Below are positions 1 through 7,430 of a DNA stretch of 36,713 nt, one piece after another. A model generated the notes under the pieces. That model was not told the DNA's origin. It did not search any database and worked only from the letters and a program-made list of their open reading frames with translations. Position numbers and translations under genes: made by a program. The first letter of the stretch is position 1. Each line of letters starts with the position of its first letter. The DNA is from CAIKZJ01 sp964626015 (GTDB taxonomy: Bacteria; Bacteroidota; Ignavibacteria; Tepidaquicellales; Tepidaquicellaceae), in assembly GCA_964626015.1 (NCBI GenBank), contig CAZVCC010000032.1:1-36713 (forward strand), in the 5' to 3' direction.

Positions 1-3
1 TGG

Positions 4-49
4 GTGGTCAGTTTTCAGGCGAAAAAGTGGTCAGTTTTCAGGCGAAAAA
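4..49 (+). repeat. Two perfect 23-bp tandem repeats, IS21-like terminal repeat
   Basis: Two identical 23-bp units sit head to tail at 4-26 and 27-49. Each begins GTGGTCAGTTTTCAGG and ends CGAAAAA. Multiple short terminal repeats of the form TGGTCA-N-TTT-N-CGAAA are typical of IS21-family ends, so this is probably the end of an IS21-like element lying mostly left of the window. The run AAAACA at 48-53 would fit a CA terminus at 53. The family assignment rests on memory of such ends; no istA or istB gene is visible here. Confidence 0.55.
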
Positions 50-869
50 AACAGAAATATCCAATCAGGCCAGAAATCCCTCCCAAAAGCCAGTTTTAGG
101 ACTTCTGGAGGCAATGAATGAGAGACTTGATTATATCAAGATCAAGAAATCTAAGGCTTATTACAGAGAGAATAAACGCTACTATTCGGGCCTATATAAC
201 TCTTTCGGCAATAGGCAAATAGATCAGATATCAAAAATTGACATAACAAATTTTCTTTTACAGATGTCAAAAAGACTCCAGTTTCAAGGTAAAGGAAATT
301 ACTCGGTAAACGCTGCTTTACGGATTTACAAAGCTCTTTTTCAAATGATGATAAAAAATCATAATCTTGATATAAAAAATCCATGTGTCGGAATTGATTT
401 TTATGCAATTGAAAAACGGATAAAATATATTCCGACTGATCAGGAAATAAAAGCTGTTAAGAAAATATGCGATAGGGAAGAAAAGTTATTGATTGATTTT
501 ATTACAGAGACTGGTGCCAGAATATCAGAAGCTTTAAGAGTTACAGGTAAAGATATTGGTCGCGGCTTTGTAATACTTTACACACGAAAAAGCAAAAACT
601 CTAATTTGATTCCCCGTAAAGTTCCTTTAAACTTAAAATTACCCATACTAAAACCTGACGAAAGATTATTTTCCCGGTGGTCAGATATTCCACGCTTTAT
701 TGAGAAGAAAGTAAAAAAACTGGAACAACGTAATTGGTCACATCATAATCTTAGGCACAGGTTTGCATCGTTACTTTCTAAACAAGGAAAACCGCTCTTT
801 GAAATAATGTCTCTACTAGGACACAGTAATTTAGAAACTACTCAACTATATTTACAACTAATTCAATAG
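27..869 (+). CDS. Tyrosine recombinase / phage-type integrase, possibly 5'-truncated
   Basis: Site-specific recombinase that would cut and rejoin DNA through a 3'-phosphotyrosine. All catalytic positions are visible (280-residue numbering): Arg165 in the GARISEAL box, a Lys at about 188-190 in the beta-hairpin, His240-x-x-Arg243 in HHNLRHR, His266 in LLGHSN, and nucleophile Tyr275 near the C-terminus. Residues about 25-120 form an alpha-helical core-binding domain. The frame stays open to the window edge, and the GTG at 27 lies inside the IS-like repeat. The first ATG in frame is at 114 (GGAGG lies only 2 nt before it). The natural N-terminus may therefore have been replaced by an IS insertion near position 53. 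The gene points at tRNA-Thr, the classic arrangement for an integrative element, but it could also be a Xer-like or integron-like relative. The recombinase call is secure; the start is not. Confidence 0.85.
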   Translation: MVSFQAKKTEISNQARNPSQKPVLGLLEAMNERLDYIKIKKSKAYYRENKRYYSGLYNSFGNRQIDQISKIDITNFLLQMSKRLQFQGKGNYSVNAALRIYKALFQMMIKNHNLDIKNPCVGIDFYAIEKRIKYIPTDQEIKAVKKICDREEKLLIDFITETGARISEALRVTGKDIGRGFVILYTRKSKNSNLIPRKVPLNLKLPILKPDERLFSRWSDIPRFIEKKVKKLEQRNWSHHNLRHRFASLLSKQGKPLFEIMSLLGHSNLETTQLYLQLIQ

Positions 870-913
870 TAATTCTCTTTTAACTGTAGCCAATCTGTAG
901 CTAGAAAATTTAA

Positions 914-943
914 AAGCCACTTAGAATACTATCTAAGTGGCTT
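914..943. terminator. Bidirectional rho-independent terminator
   Basis: A perfect 12-bp stem (914-925 with 932-943; AAGCCACTTAGA and its complement) encloses a 6-nt loop. It is followed by ATTTGTTT on the plus strand and by TT from 912-913 on the minus strand, extending the A/T end of the stem. It lies between the convergent integrase and tRNA-Thr genes and can serve both. Confidence 0.8.
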
Positions 944-950
944 ATTTGTT

Positions 951-1026
951 TGGAGCTGGCAGAGGGACTTGAACCCCCGACCTGCTGATTACAAATCAGC
1001 TGCTCTACCAGCTGAGCTATGCCAGC
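951..1026 (-). tRNA. tRNA-Thr (anticodon TGT)
   Basis: The minus strand folds as a complete 76-nt tRNA. The acceptor stem is GCTGGCA with TGCCAGC, the D arm contains AGCTGGTAGAGC, and the anticodon stem GCTGA/TCAGC encloses loop TTTGTAA with anticodon TGT (reads ACA, Thr). The T arm contains GGTTCAAGTCC, the discriminator is T, and CCA is encoded at 951-953. The 3' end faces the integrase gene. Confidence 0.97.
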
Positions 1027-1087
1027 ATTTTTACTTAATATGCAATTTAATAATTTTAATAATTTCTTTCAATATGAATATATTTCC

Positions 1088-3613
1088 CTAATTGTTTTTC
1101 TTCTTTCTTGTTTTGCTCTTCTTTGTAGTCGTATTGTCTTTTGTCTTGTCGTCATTTGATTTAATATTACCTGTAAGTTTTAATTCCTGTCCTACGTATA
1201 TCATTCCATCACTGTTTAAGTCATTCCATTTTTTCAAGTTTGCTATTGATATATTAAATTCCTCGGCGATTGAAGCAAGAGTATCTCCTTTTTTAACTTT
1301 GTATGTTTTTGCCTTTGTAGTTTCTTTATTGCTCTTTTCTGATGGCTTTGATACTTTGAGTTCTTGTCCGGGGATTATTTTGTCGTCATCAATGTCGTTC
1401 CAGTCCTTTATATTTTTTACACTCACGTTATACTTCTCGGCAATTCCTGTTAAGTTTTCACCTTCTTTTACTGTATGAGTCTTTGATTTTCCTGTTGTTT
1501 TCTTTTCAGTAGATTTTGGTTCCGATACTATAAGTTTTTGCCCTACAAGTATTTTATCGTCTTCAAGGTCATTCCATTCTTTTAATTCACTGACTGTCAC
1601 ACCGTATTCATTCGCAATTTCAGATAGATATTCTCCTTCTGCAACGATGTGATTGGTACTTTTTATAGTTGTGTTGTCAGATTTCGTTGTTACTTTTTTG
1701 TCGGAATAAATCTTTAATTTTTGTCCTACAAGAATTTTATCACCTTCAAGATCATTCCATTCACGTATATCTGATACTTTCACACCATATTTTTCTGCAA
1801 TTTCTCCCAAATACTCTCCTTCCTTAACAGTATAAGTCTGAAGTTTCTCTGTCGGAATTTTCTTTTCTTTCTTCTCTGAAACGTTTTCATATTTATCCGA
1901 ATTACCGTTATTTCCGTTTTTAGTGTTTATTTTCTTACCGTAGTTTACATTATTGTTATTTTGTGTATATGTATTCTCATTATTATCGTTTTCTTTATTA
2001 TCAATACTTCCTGTCTCCTGTTCATCTTCTATTTTATATAAAGTGTTGTATTGCTTTTTTGTTAGATATATCGAAAGCGTCTGGTTGGGTTTTGGTATAA
2101 AAGGATAAGATAAGTAATTCCAGCGTCTTATATCCGATTCCCTTACCATAAACGAGTCTGCTACAAATTTTAATCCTTCATTTCCTTTGTATATGTATGT
2201 TAATCTTGTTTTATCAGTTATGCTTCCGAGATTTATTTGATCACCCGGATTATAATTCTCTACATCGTATGTTACTATAGATATTTCTGACGAATAGTAT
2301 GAAGATTGCTCATTACCTGCAAATTCGGGCTCGGGCTGGCTGCTGGTATAGTCTGATGATTTCTTATAATTTGTAATGAATGTTTTATATGAATCATGAG
2401 GAATCCTTAACTGATAAGGAACCTCATAATCAGGAACTACATCACTCGTAAGTTCTGAGTTAAGCTCCCTTATCGTCTCTATGTCTGTTCCTGAGTATTC
2501 TGCAATCTTATCCAGGGTAATACTCCCGTCAAAATTTATTCTGTCAAAAGAAATCGGTTTACCGTATTCAAGGTCTTTGAATCCATAATCTTCAGGATTC
2601 CTGTAGATAAATGAAAGAGCAAGAATTGAAGGAACATAATTCTTAGTCTCACCCGGTAAATAGCTCCTCAGCGTCCAGTAATCTTTTGAACCGCTTTTAT
2701 TTATAGCACTATTTACTCTTCCCGGTCCTGCATTATATGCCGCCCAGGCAAGATACCAGTCTCCGAATGTTCTGTATAAATCTTTTAAATGTCTGGCTGC
2801 AGCATCGGTTGATTTCTCAAAATCACGTCTGTCATCCCTGTATCCGTCCTGATACAGTCCGTAAGCCCTGCCGGTAGCTGGCATAAATTGCCAGAGACCC
2901 ACTGCCCCTGCCTTTGATACTATTGTCGGATTTAGTCCGGATTCCTGAACTGAGAGATATATCATTTCCTCCGGTGTGTTGTGGTATCTGAGTATTTTTC
3001 TCATTAACGGGAAATATTTCCCGGAGCGGTATGTTGTCTTATCAATAAAATTCTTGCCTCTGTCTGTCTTCGAAAAGAAATCAATATACTCATCAACTGC
3101 ACTGTTACTAACAAGCGGTACATCGCTTCCGTCAGGTAATGGCTCAGTATCAGCGGTTAATTCCGATTGTAATGAAATCTTATCATATTTAACTCCGTAT
3201 TTCTTAGCGAGTTTAAATACCAAGCTTTTATCAGATATGTCTTTTTGAGTGTACAAATAATCCTGAATAATGCTTACCATAAGATTGTCGTAATCGTTTT
3301 TCCATGATGCTCGTGTCGAGTCTTCAATCAATTTTGAACTTATTTCCTGAAGTGTACTTAGAGCTTCCTCAAAAGATTCTTTTGCCTTCTTATTATTTTC
3401 TTCTTTATTGTAATCCAGTGAGGTTTTATAATCAGTAAAAGCAAGCGCAATATGGGAATATACATTTACAGAATCCCTTGCCCTCAAAACCGCCGCATCT
3501 TCTACGTCAGACCCTGTACAGCCGGATATATACAAAATGCCTGTAAAATATAAAGCAAAAGACAAATAATAAAAAAACTTCTTGCTCCTCTTATTAAAAA
3601 AAGTTTTTTCCAT
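1088..3613 (-). CDS. mltD: MltD-like lytic murein transglycosylase lipoprotein with LysM repeats
   Basis: Cleaves the glycan strand of peptidoglycan between MurNAc and GlcNAc, forming 1,6-anhydro-MurNAc; probably anchored by lipid in the envelope. The N-terminus has a basic stretch, a hydrophobic segment and lipobox ISGC (Cys about 32). The SLT domain lies at about 195-340, with the catalytic Glu in SVQESGLNP, then GLWQFMPATG and AAYNAGPGRV. Two degenerate LysM-like segments follow at about 365-407 and 470-520, then an Asn/Lys-rich linker (about 540-595). Four clear LysM repeats follow at about 594-815, each with a W-N-D-L/I signature, and the tail is very basic. At 841 residues it is about twice the size of E. 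coli MltD. I start at the ATG at 3613 rather than the TTG at 3619. It stands alone, upstream of tRNA-Thr on the same strand. Confidence 0.92.
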   Translation of the reverse strand: MEKTFFNKRSKKFFYYLSFALYFTGILYISGCTGSDVEDAAVLRARDSVNVYSHIALAFTDYKTSLDYNKEENNKKAKESFEEALSTLQEISSKLIEDSTRASWKNDYDNLMVSIIQDYLYTQKDISDKSLVFKLAKKYGVKYDKISLQSELTADTEPLPDGSDVPLVSNSAVDEYIDFFSKTDRGKNFIDKTTYRSGKYFPLMRKILRYHNTPEEMIYLSVQESGLNPTIVSKAGAVGLWQFMPATGRAYGLYQDGYRDDRRDFEKSTDAAARHLKDLYRTFGDWYLAWAAYNAGPGRVNSAINKSGSKDYWTLRSYLPGETKNYVPSILALSFIYRNPEDYGFKDLEYGKPISFDRINFDGSITLDKIAEYSGTDIETIRELNSELTSDVVPDYEVPYQLRIPHDSYKTFITNYKKSSDYTSSQPEPEFAGNEQSSYYSSEISIVTYDVENYNPGDQINLGSITDKTRLTYIYKGNEGLKFVADSFMVRESDIRRWNYLSYPFIPKPNQTLSIYLTKKQYNTLYKIEDEQETGSIDNKENDNNENTYTQNNNNVNYGKKINTKNGNNGNSDKYENVSEKKEKKIPTEKLQTYTVKEGEYLGEIAEKYGVKVSDIREWNDLEGDKILVGQKLKIYSDKKVTTKSDNTTIKSTNHIVAEGEYLSEIANEYGVTVSELKEWNDLEDDKILVGQKLIVSEPKSTEKKTTGKSKTHTVKEGENLTGIAEKYNVSVKNIKDWNDIDDDKIIPGQELKVSKPSEKSNKETTKAKTYKVKKGDTLASIAEEFNISIANLKKWNDLNSDGMIYVGQELKLTGNIKSNDDKTKDNTTTKKSKTRKKKNN

Positions 3614-3774
3614 ATTCAATAATTTAGTTGTATGAAATATAGAACAAAATTATAATAAATTCAAGTTAAAATTTAACTGAACGCCCTAACTATATTAAAA
3701 ATAAGCAAGATAAAGAAAAAATTAAGTGGGCTAAATTATTCAAACTAAGTTAAATGTCGAAAATAAATCAATAA

Positions 3775-3807
3775 AAACACCGGCTAAACTTATTTTCACC
3801 GGTGTTT
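3775..3807 (-). terminator. Rho-independent terminator after the small secreted protein gene
   Basis: A 9-bp stem AAACACCGG/CCGGTGTTT pairs 3775-3783 with 3799-3807. On the minus strand it continues as TTTTTATTGATT. It lies 35 nt after the stop codon of the gene ending at 3843. The 15-nt loop is long. Confidence 0.65.
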
Positions 3808-3842
3808 CTCTTATTCGAAGGGAATTAATGGAAAATTAATCA

Positions 3843-4205
3843 CTATTTTGATACTACTTTAAAACTGAAACTATTGTCTGCAAAATTTGTCGCTGTCCAA
3901 AGGTTTAGTGAGTTAAATTTATGCGAAACCATGTTGTTTAAAACCTGATTCTCTCCTTCTACAGACTTAAGCATGATTTTACCCGTTCGGCATACACAAA
4001 TTATTACTTCTGTTTCTCCTTTCAGATTTTTGTCCTGAAAATTCAGCCATAACGGCGATTTGAGTATATCAACCAATTCCTTGTAAATATGAATTCTCAA
4101 ATCGGATGTATTTGCTGCGCTTATTATTTCTGCTTTAAGCAAATTTGCCGAAAAGAATAATGCTATTATAGTTGATATGAATATATATTTTTTTAGTGTT
4201 CTCAT
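3843..4205 (-). CDS. Small secreted protein of unknown function
   Basis: I do not recognise the family. The 120-residue product starts with a signal peptide: a basic MRTLKK, a hydrophobic stretch, then cleavage probably after NLLKA. The mature part, about 95 residues, has a strand-rich middle (GETEVIICVCRTGKI) followed by a helix with NNMVSHKFNSL. This layout vaguely recalls a TonB C-terminal-like fold, but that is speculation. I choose the ATG at 4205 because AAGGAG sits about 8 nt before it; the ATG at 4235, ten codons upstream, has no such site and would put ten polar residues before the signal peptide. It is transcribed alone, divergent from the pseudouridine synthase gene, with a hairpin terminator after it. 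Confidence 0.7.
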   Translation of the reverse strand: MRTLKKYIFISTIIALFFSANLLKAEIISAANTSDLRIHIYKELVDILKSPLWLNFQDKNLKGETEVIICVCRTGKIMLKSVEGENQVLNNMVSHKFNSLNLWTATNFADNSFSFKVVSK

Positions 4206-4327
4206 TGTTTTTTCTCCTTGTTTTGTTGTTTTCAAATTGAACTACTTGATTAATATTCGTATTTTCAATCACAAAAGTTTCAAACAATTTTCGTTTGATT
4301 TCGTATTTTACAATTTATTAACATACA

Positions 4328-5317
4328 TTGGAAAAAAACTACAAATTATCCGTTCCTAACATTAAAGAAAAGCAGAGATTAGATAAATATATAACCGTAT
4401 TCGTTGAGAATGCTACCCGTACTAAGGTTCAAAAAGCTATCAATAGAGGAAATGTTTTGGTTAATGGTAATTTTGTTAAATCAAATTATATATTAAAACC
4501 CTTTGACGAAATTGAAATTGAGCTTCCGGTTCCGGAAAAACAGGATATTCTTCCTGAATATATACCGCTTGATATCGTTTTTGAAGACCAGTATTTAATG
4601 ATTGTTAATAAACCCGCAGGTATGGTCACGCATCCAGCATATAAAAATTATTCTGGAACACTCGTAAACGCAATCATGTATTATGCTGATAGTAAAAAAG
4701 AAAATCTGTCAAGTATGAATGGATTTGAGAGAGCGGGAATCGTTCATCGTCTTGATAAAGATACCTCCGGACTTCTTGTAATTGCTAAAGATGAAGTGAC
4801 TCATAGCAAACTTTCAGACTTATTTATGAAGCATGATATTGAAAGGGAATATCAGGCTATTATTTGGGGCAACCTTAAGAAAAAGAAAGGGATTATCGAA
4901 TCAAGACTTGCAAGAGATAAACGCGACAGGAAAAAGATTACTGTACTTAAAGATGATGAAGAAGGCGGTAAAGTTGCTGTTACAATGTACGAAGTCTTAA
5001 ATGAATACGAATTCCTTTCGCTCATAAAGCTTAACTTAAAGACAGGGAGAACTCATCAGATAAGAGTGCATCTGGCAAACCATGGTCACCCTGTGTTTGG
5101 TGATGAAACATACGGAGGAAGAGTACCTCATTCTGTAAACCTTACTGCAAACATTAGGGCACAAATAAAAAATCTGCTCGATGGAATGCCAAGACAGGCT
5201 TTACATGCAAGAATACTGGGATTTAATCATCCAAGAACGAAGGAGGTACTGCATTTTGAATCAGAACTTCCCGAAGATATGATGAATATTCTGAATCAGC
5301 TGATTATCAGAAGTTAG
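4328..5317 (+). CDS. rluD: RluD-like 23S rRNA pseudouridine synthase (RluA family)
   Basis: Isomerises uridines to pseudouridine in large-subunit rRNA. An S4 RNA-binding domain covers about residues 12-75 (RLDKYI, INRGNVLVNG), and the RluA catalytic domain about 80-310. The catalytic motif is HRLDKDTSGLL, with Asp143 as nucleophile, and TGRTHQIRVH matches the later family motif. The length of 329 residues is close to that of E. coli RluD (326). The start is a TTG at 4328 that fits the N-terminus, with no obvious Shine-Dalgarno site. The last 11 bp overlap the 3' end of the convergent membrane-protein gene. The family is certain; the exact target positions (1911/1915/1917 in RluD) are inferred from resemblance. 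Confidence 0.92.
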   Translation: MEKNYKLSVPNIKEKQRLDKYITVFVENATRTKVQKAINRGNVLVNGNFVKSNYILKPFDEIEIELPVPEKQDILPEYIPLDIVFEDQYLMIVNKPAGMVTHPAYKNYSGTLVNAIMYYADSKKENLSSMNGFERAGIVHRLDKDTSGLLVIAKDEVTHSKLSDLFMKHDIEREYQAIIWGNLKKKKGIIESRLARDKRDRKKITVLKDDEEGGKVAVTMYEVLNEYEFLSLIKLNLKTGRTHQIRVHLANHGHPVFGDETYGGRVPHSVNLTANIRAQIKNLLDGMPRQALHARILGFNHPRTKEVLHFESELPEDMMNILNQLIIRS

Positions 5318-5753
5318 TCATTATGTGACTATGCGATATTTTACCCCCAAGATGTCCAGTGTATATCATCATAAAGTTAACAATAATAAGAAACACAAGT
5401 AATAATATCCCGTACCAAATCTGTACTGATCTGCTCCTGAAAAAAATCAATCCTAATAATGACACGCCAGCTGTAATTTGCATTGCAATCATACTTATTT
5501 TCGCAAACTCCTCATGAGGCTCTATGTTTTCCTCAATAACTCCATCGTTACCTTTTATAAATCCTTCAGCTTTATCACCTGTTGTATAAACAAAGATCGT
5601 TATCAGTCCAATCAGTACTATCAGAACCATTCCTAGTCGTTTTATTTTGTCATTATTTATAACTACTCCATAACCAAGAACCAGTACAACTATTGCTGCA
5701 CCAATTATTGGGAAATGATTCAGTATTAAATGCAAATGAGCTGCGTTTGGCAT
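5307..5753 (-). CDS. Small four-helix membrane protein, DUF2231-like
   Basis: Integral inner-membrane protein of 148 residues with four predicted transmembrane helices (about 10-32, 40-58, 87-105, 112-133). Residues with possible redox or metal roles cluster near the N-terminus (AAHLHLILNHFP), in the middle loop (EPHEEF) and near the C-terminus (YTGHLGGKISHSH). The HLILNHFPIIGA stretch resembles the start of DUF2231-type proteins, which have been suggested to bind heme, but I cannot confirm membership. It overlaps the end of rluD by 11 bp tail to tail, so both transcripts end in each other's coding sequence. A gap of about 70 nt separates it from the methyltransferase-like gene upstream on the same strand. 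Confidence 0.75.
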   Translation of the reverse strand: MPNAAHLHLILNHFPIIGAAIVVLVLGYGVVINNDKIKRLGMVLIVLIGLITIFVYTTGDKAEGFIKGNDGVIEENIEPHEEFAKISMIAMQITAGVSLLGLIFFRSRSVQIWYGILLLVFLIIVNFMMIYTGHLGGKISHSHIMTNF

Positions 5754-5823
5754 ATTCTATTATTATTTAGTTAATTTTAAAACAGAAGAATATTTATGAA
5801 AATTCCTGTATATCTCTATAAAA

Positions 5824-6270
5824 TCAATAAATATACGGTATTAGCCTTTTTGTATACTTAACATAATCTGAATATTCAGGAAACTTAGCAAGTAGTATTT
5901 TTTCCTCATATTCAAGTTTCATAATGAAATTTATAAGCAATATAACATAAATTGCAATTTCGAAAAGTGAAAAATCATTGATAATAAAGCATATCGTAAT
6001 TCCAAGTACTGATAAATACATCGGATGTCTCACGTATTTATACGGTCCATTTATGATCAGATTTGAATTCGGTGAAATATCCGGAGCAATGTTAAAGTTG
6101 AACTTCATAGTATAAATAGCCCATATTCCAACAAATAGAAAGAATGAAAGTCCTGAACCAATGAATATATTGCTTGGATATAAATGTATATCATAATATA
6201 TTGCAATTAGGCAAGCAAACTGAATGAAAACAAATACAGCTGATTTGAACGAAGCAGGAACAAGCTTCAT
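5824..6270 (-). CDS. ICMT/PEMT-like membrane methyltransferase
   Basis: Member of the isoprenylcysteine carboxyl methyltransferase / phospholipid methyltransferase superfamily: a small membrane protein with several helices and a conserved C-terminal SAM-binding region. The diagnostic segment is GPYKYVRHPMYLS in the middle, with LEYEEKILLAKFPEYSDY and RLIPYIY near the end. The bacterial substrate is usually unknown. The ATG at 6270 overlaps the TGA of the nitroreductase gene (TGATG), which shows translational coupling, so I prefer it to the TTG one codon upstream. Length is 148 residues. Confidence 0.8.
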   Translation of the reverse strand: MKLVPASFKSAVFVFIQFACLIAIYYDIHLYPSNIFIGSGLSFFLFVGIWAIYTMKFNFNIAPDISPNSNLIINGPYKYVRHPMYLSVLGITICFIINDFSLFEIAIYVILLINFIMKLEYEEKILLAKFPEYSDYVKYTKRLIPYIY

Positions 6271-7304
6271 CAATTCAATCTGATAACATCCTCTACATCC
6301 CTTCTTGGAGTCGACTGCACTTCCTTTCCGTATCCCATCCTCAATAGCAGCTGCGGGTAATTAGGAGTCTTAACAGTTTCTTTCAGTTTTTCAAAAAGTT
6401 CTGGTACCTCAAGAGGCTGATTTAAATATGAAGCAGCTATTCCTATCGAAGCTGCTTTAAGAAGGATTCTTTCAAGAGCCATTCCTGCTCTTAGCCAATC
6501 AAAGGGCTTATCATTTTTTGTTTCTAAAAATCCTAAAACAGGAGACCCTTTAACGAGATTCCTGTCGCGTCCTGCCTGTATATCTCCCCAGTTTAGGTTT
6601 CCTATAAAGAACGGGCTTCCGTATGAAATCAGGTCCCCCATACCGAATGCGTAACCCGGTATTCCGTCTTTGCTGTTTGAACGGTTTGGATGTACCCACT
6701 GAGCAAGTTCTCTGCAGAAACTTTTATTCTGAGATTGTATCTTGTCGCCTTGCTCAATTAATTTAATTATTTCTTCTCGCTGATTATTGTCTTCAACAAT
6801 TGAAAACCTTACGTCTGGATCTTCTTTTGTAATCGTCATTAATCTTTGCCTTGTTATCCCGTCAATTACGTCTTCCGCAAAAGGTAGTCTGTTAGTCCTT
6901 CTCTTTCTTATTGCTTTGAAAAGAGTCTTTTCGTCATCTGTCGGCTCATAATCTCTGGTCTTTATTGTTATCGTTGCAAGTAGGTCATTGTCATGTTCAA
7001 CAGGAAAGTGCTTAATCTCTGGCTCAAAACCAAAATACTTCATCGCATAAATAAGATTTGTTAAAGCTGCGCCGCAACTTATTATTAATTCCTTATCATC
7101 CGGATCTATTACAGGTAATGCCCTCGTTCTGTCAGCGTGCAGATTCAGCGATTCCTCATGAACTTCAAATAACCAGGGCTGCGTGTTATGTCCCGAAGGT
7201 GCAAGTATTGCATACCTTATAAAAAATTTGAATTTTTCCTTGATACTTCCAAATGATGGAAAATGATCTTCAGAAACTGTCCATGCAACTAAATTATTGC
7301 GCAT
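6270..7304 (-). CDS. Acg-type nitroreductase-family FMN protein
   Basis: 344-residue protein of the nitroreductase superfamily, closest in layout to the Acg group (M. tuberculosis Rv2032 type), which has two nitroreductase-like halves in one chain. The motif APSGHNTQPWLFEV at about 35-48 is the FMN-phosphate-binding signature. RKRRTNRLPF at about 128-137 and the C-terminal SIGIAASYLNQPLEVPEL match later family regions. Acg proteins bind FMN and may act in flavin storage or stress; the true substrate is unknown. An AGGAG site lies 8 nt before the ATG. It is the first gene of a two-gene operon with the ICMT-like methyltransferase, with 4-bp overlap. Confidence 0.85.
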   Translation of the reverse strand: MRNNLVAWTVSEDHFPSFGSIKEKFKFFIRYAILAPSGHNTQPWLFEVHEESLNLHADRTRALPVIDPDDKELIISCGAALTNLIYAMKYFGFEPEIKHFPVEHDNDLLATITIKTRDYEPTDDEKTLFKAIRKRRTNRLPFAEDVIDGITRQRLMTITKEDPDVRFSIVEDNNQREEIIKLIEQGDKIQSQNKSFCRELAQWVHPNRSNSKDGIPGYAFGMGDLISYGSPFFIGNLNWGDIQAGRDRNLVKGSPVLGFLETKNDKPFDWLRAGMALERILLKAASIGIAASYLNQPLEVPELFEKLKETVKTPNYPQLLLRMGYGKEVQSTPRRDVEDVIRLN

Positions 7305-7430
7305 CTTTAAATCTCCTAATTAGTGTTTTTAATTAAAACAATATAATTAATTCTTATAATAAATTTAATAGTTAAAATCGGTTCTGTTTTTTGATTCGCT
7401 GTTTTAATTTTTTTGCTTAAGTTTCATCTT

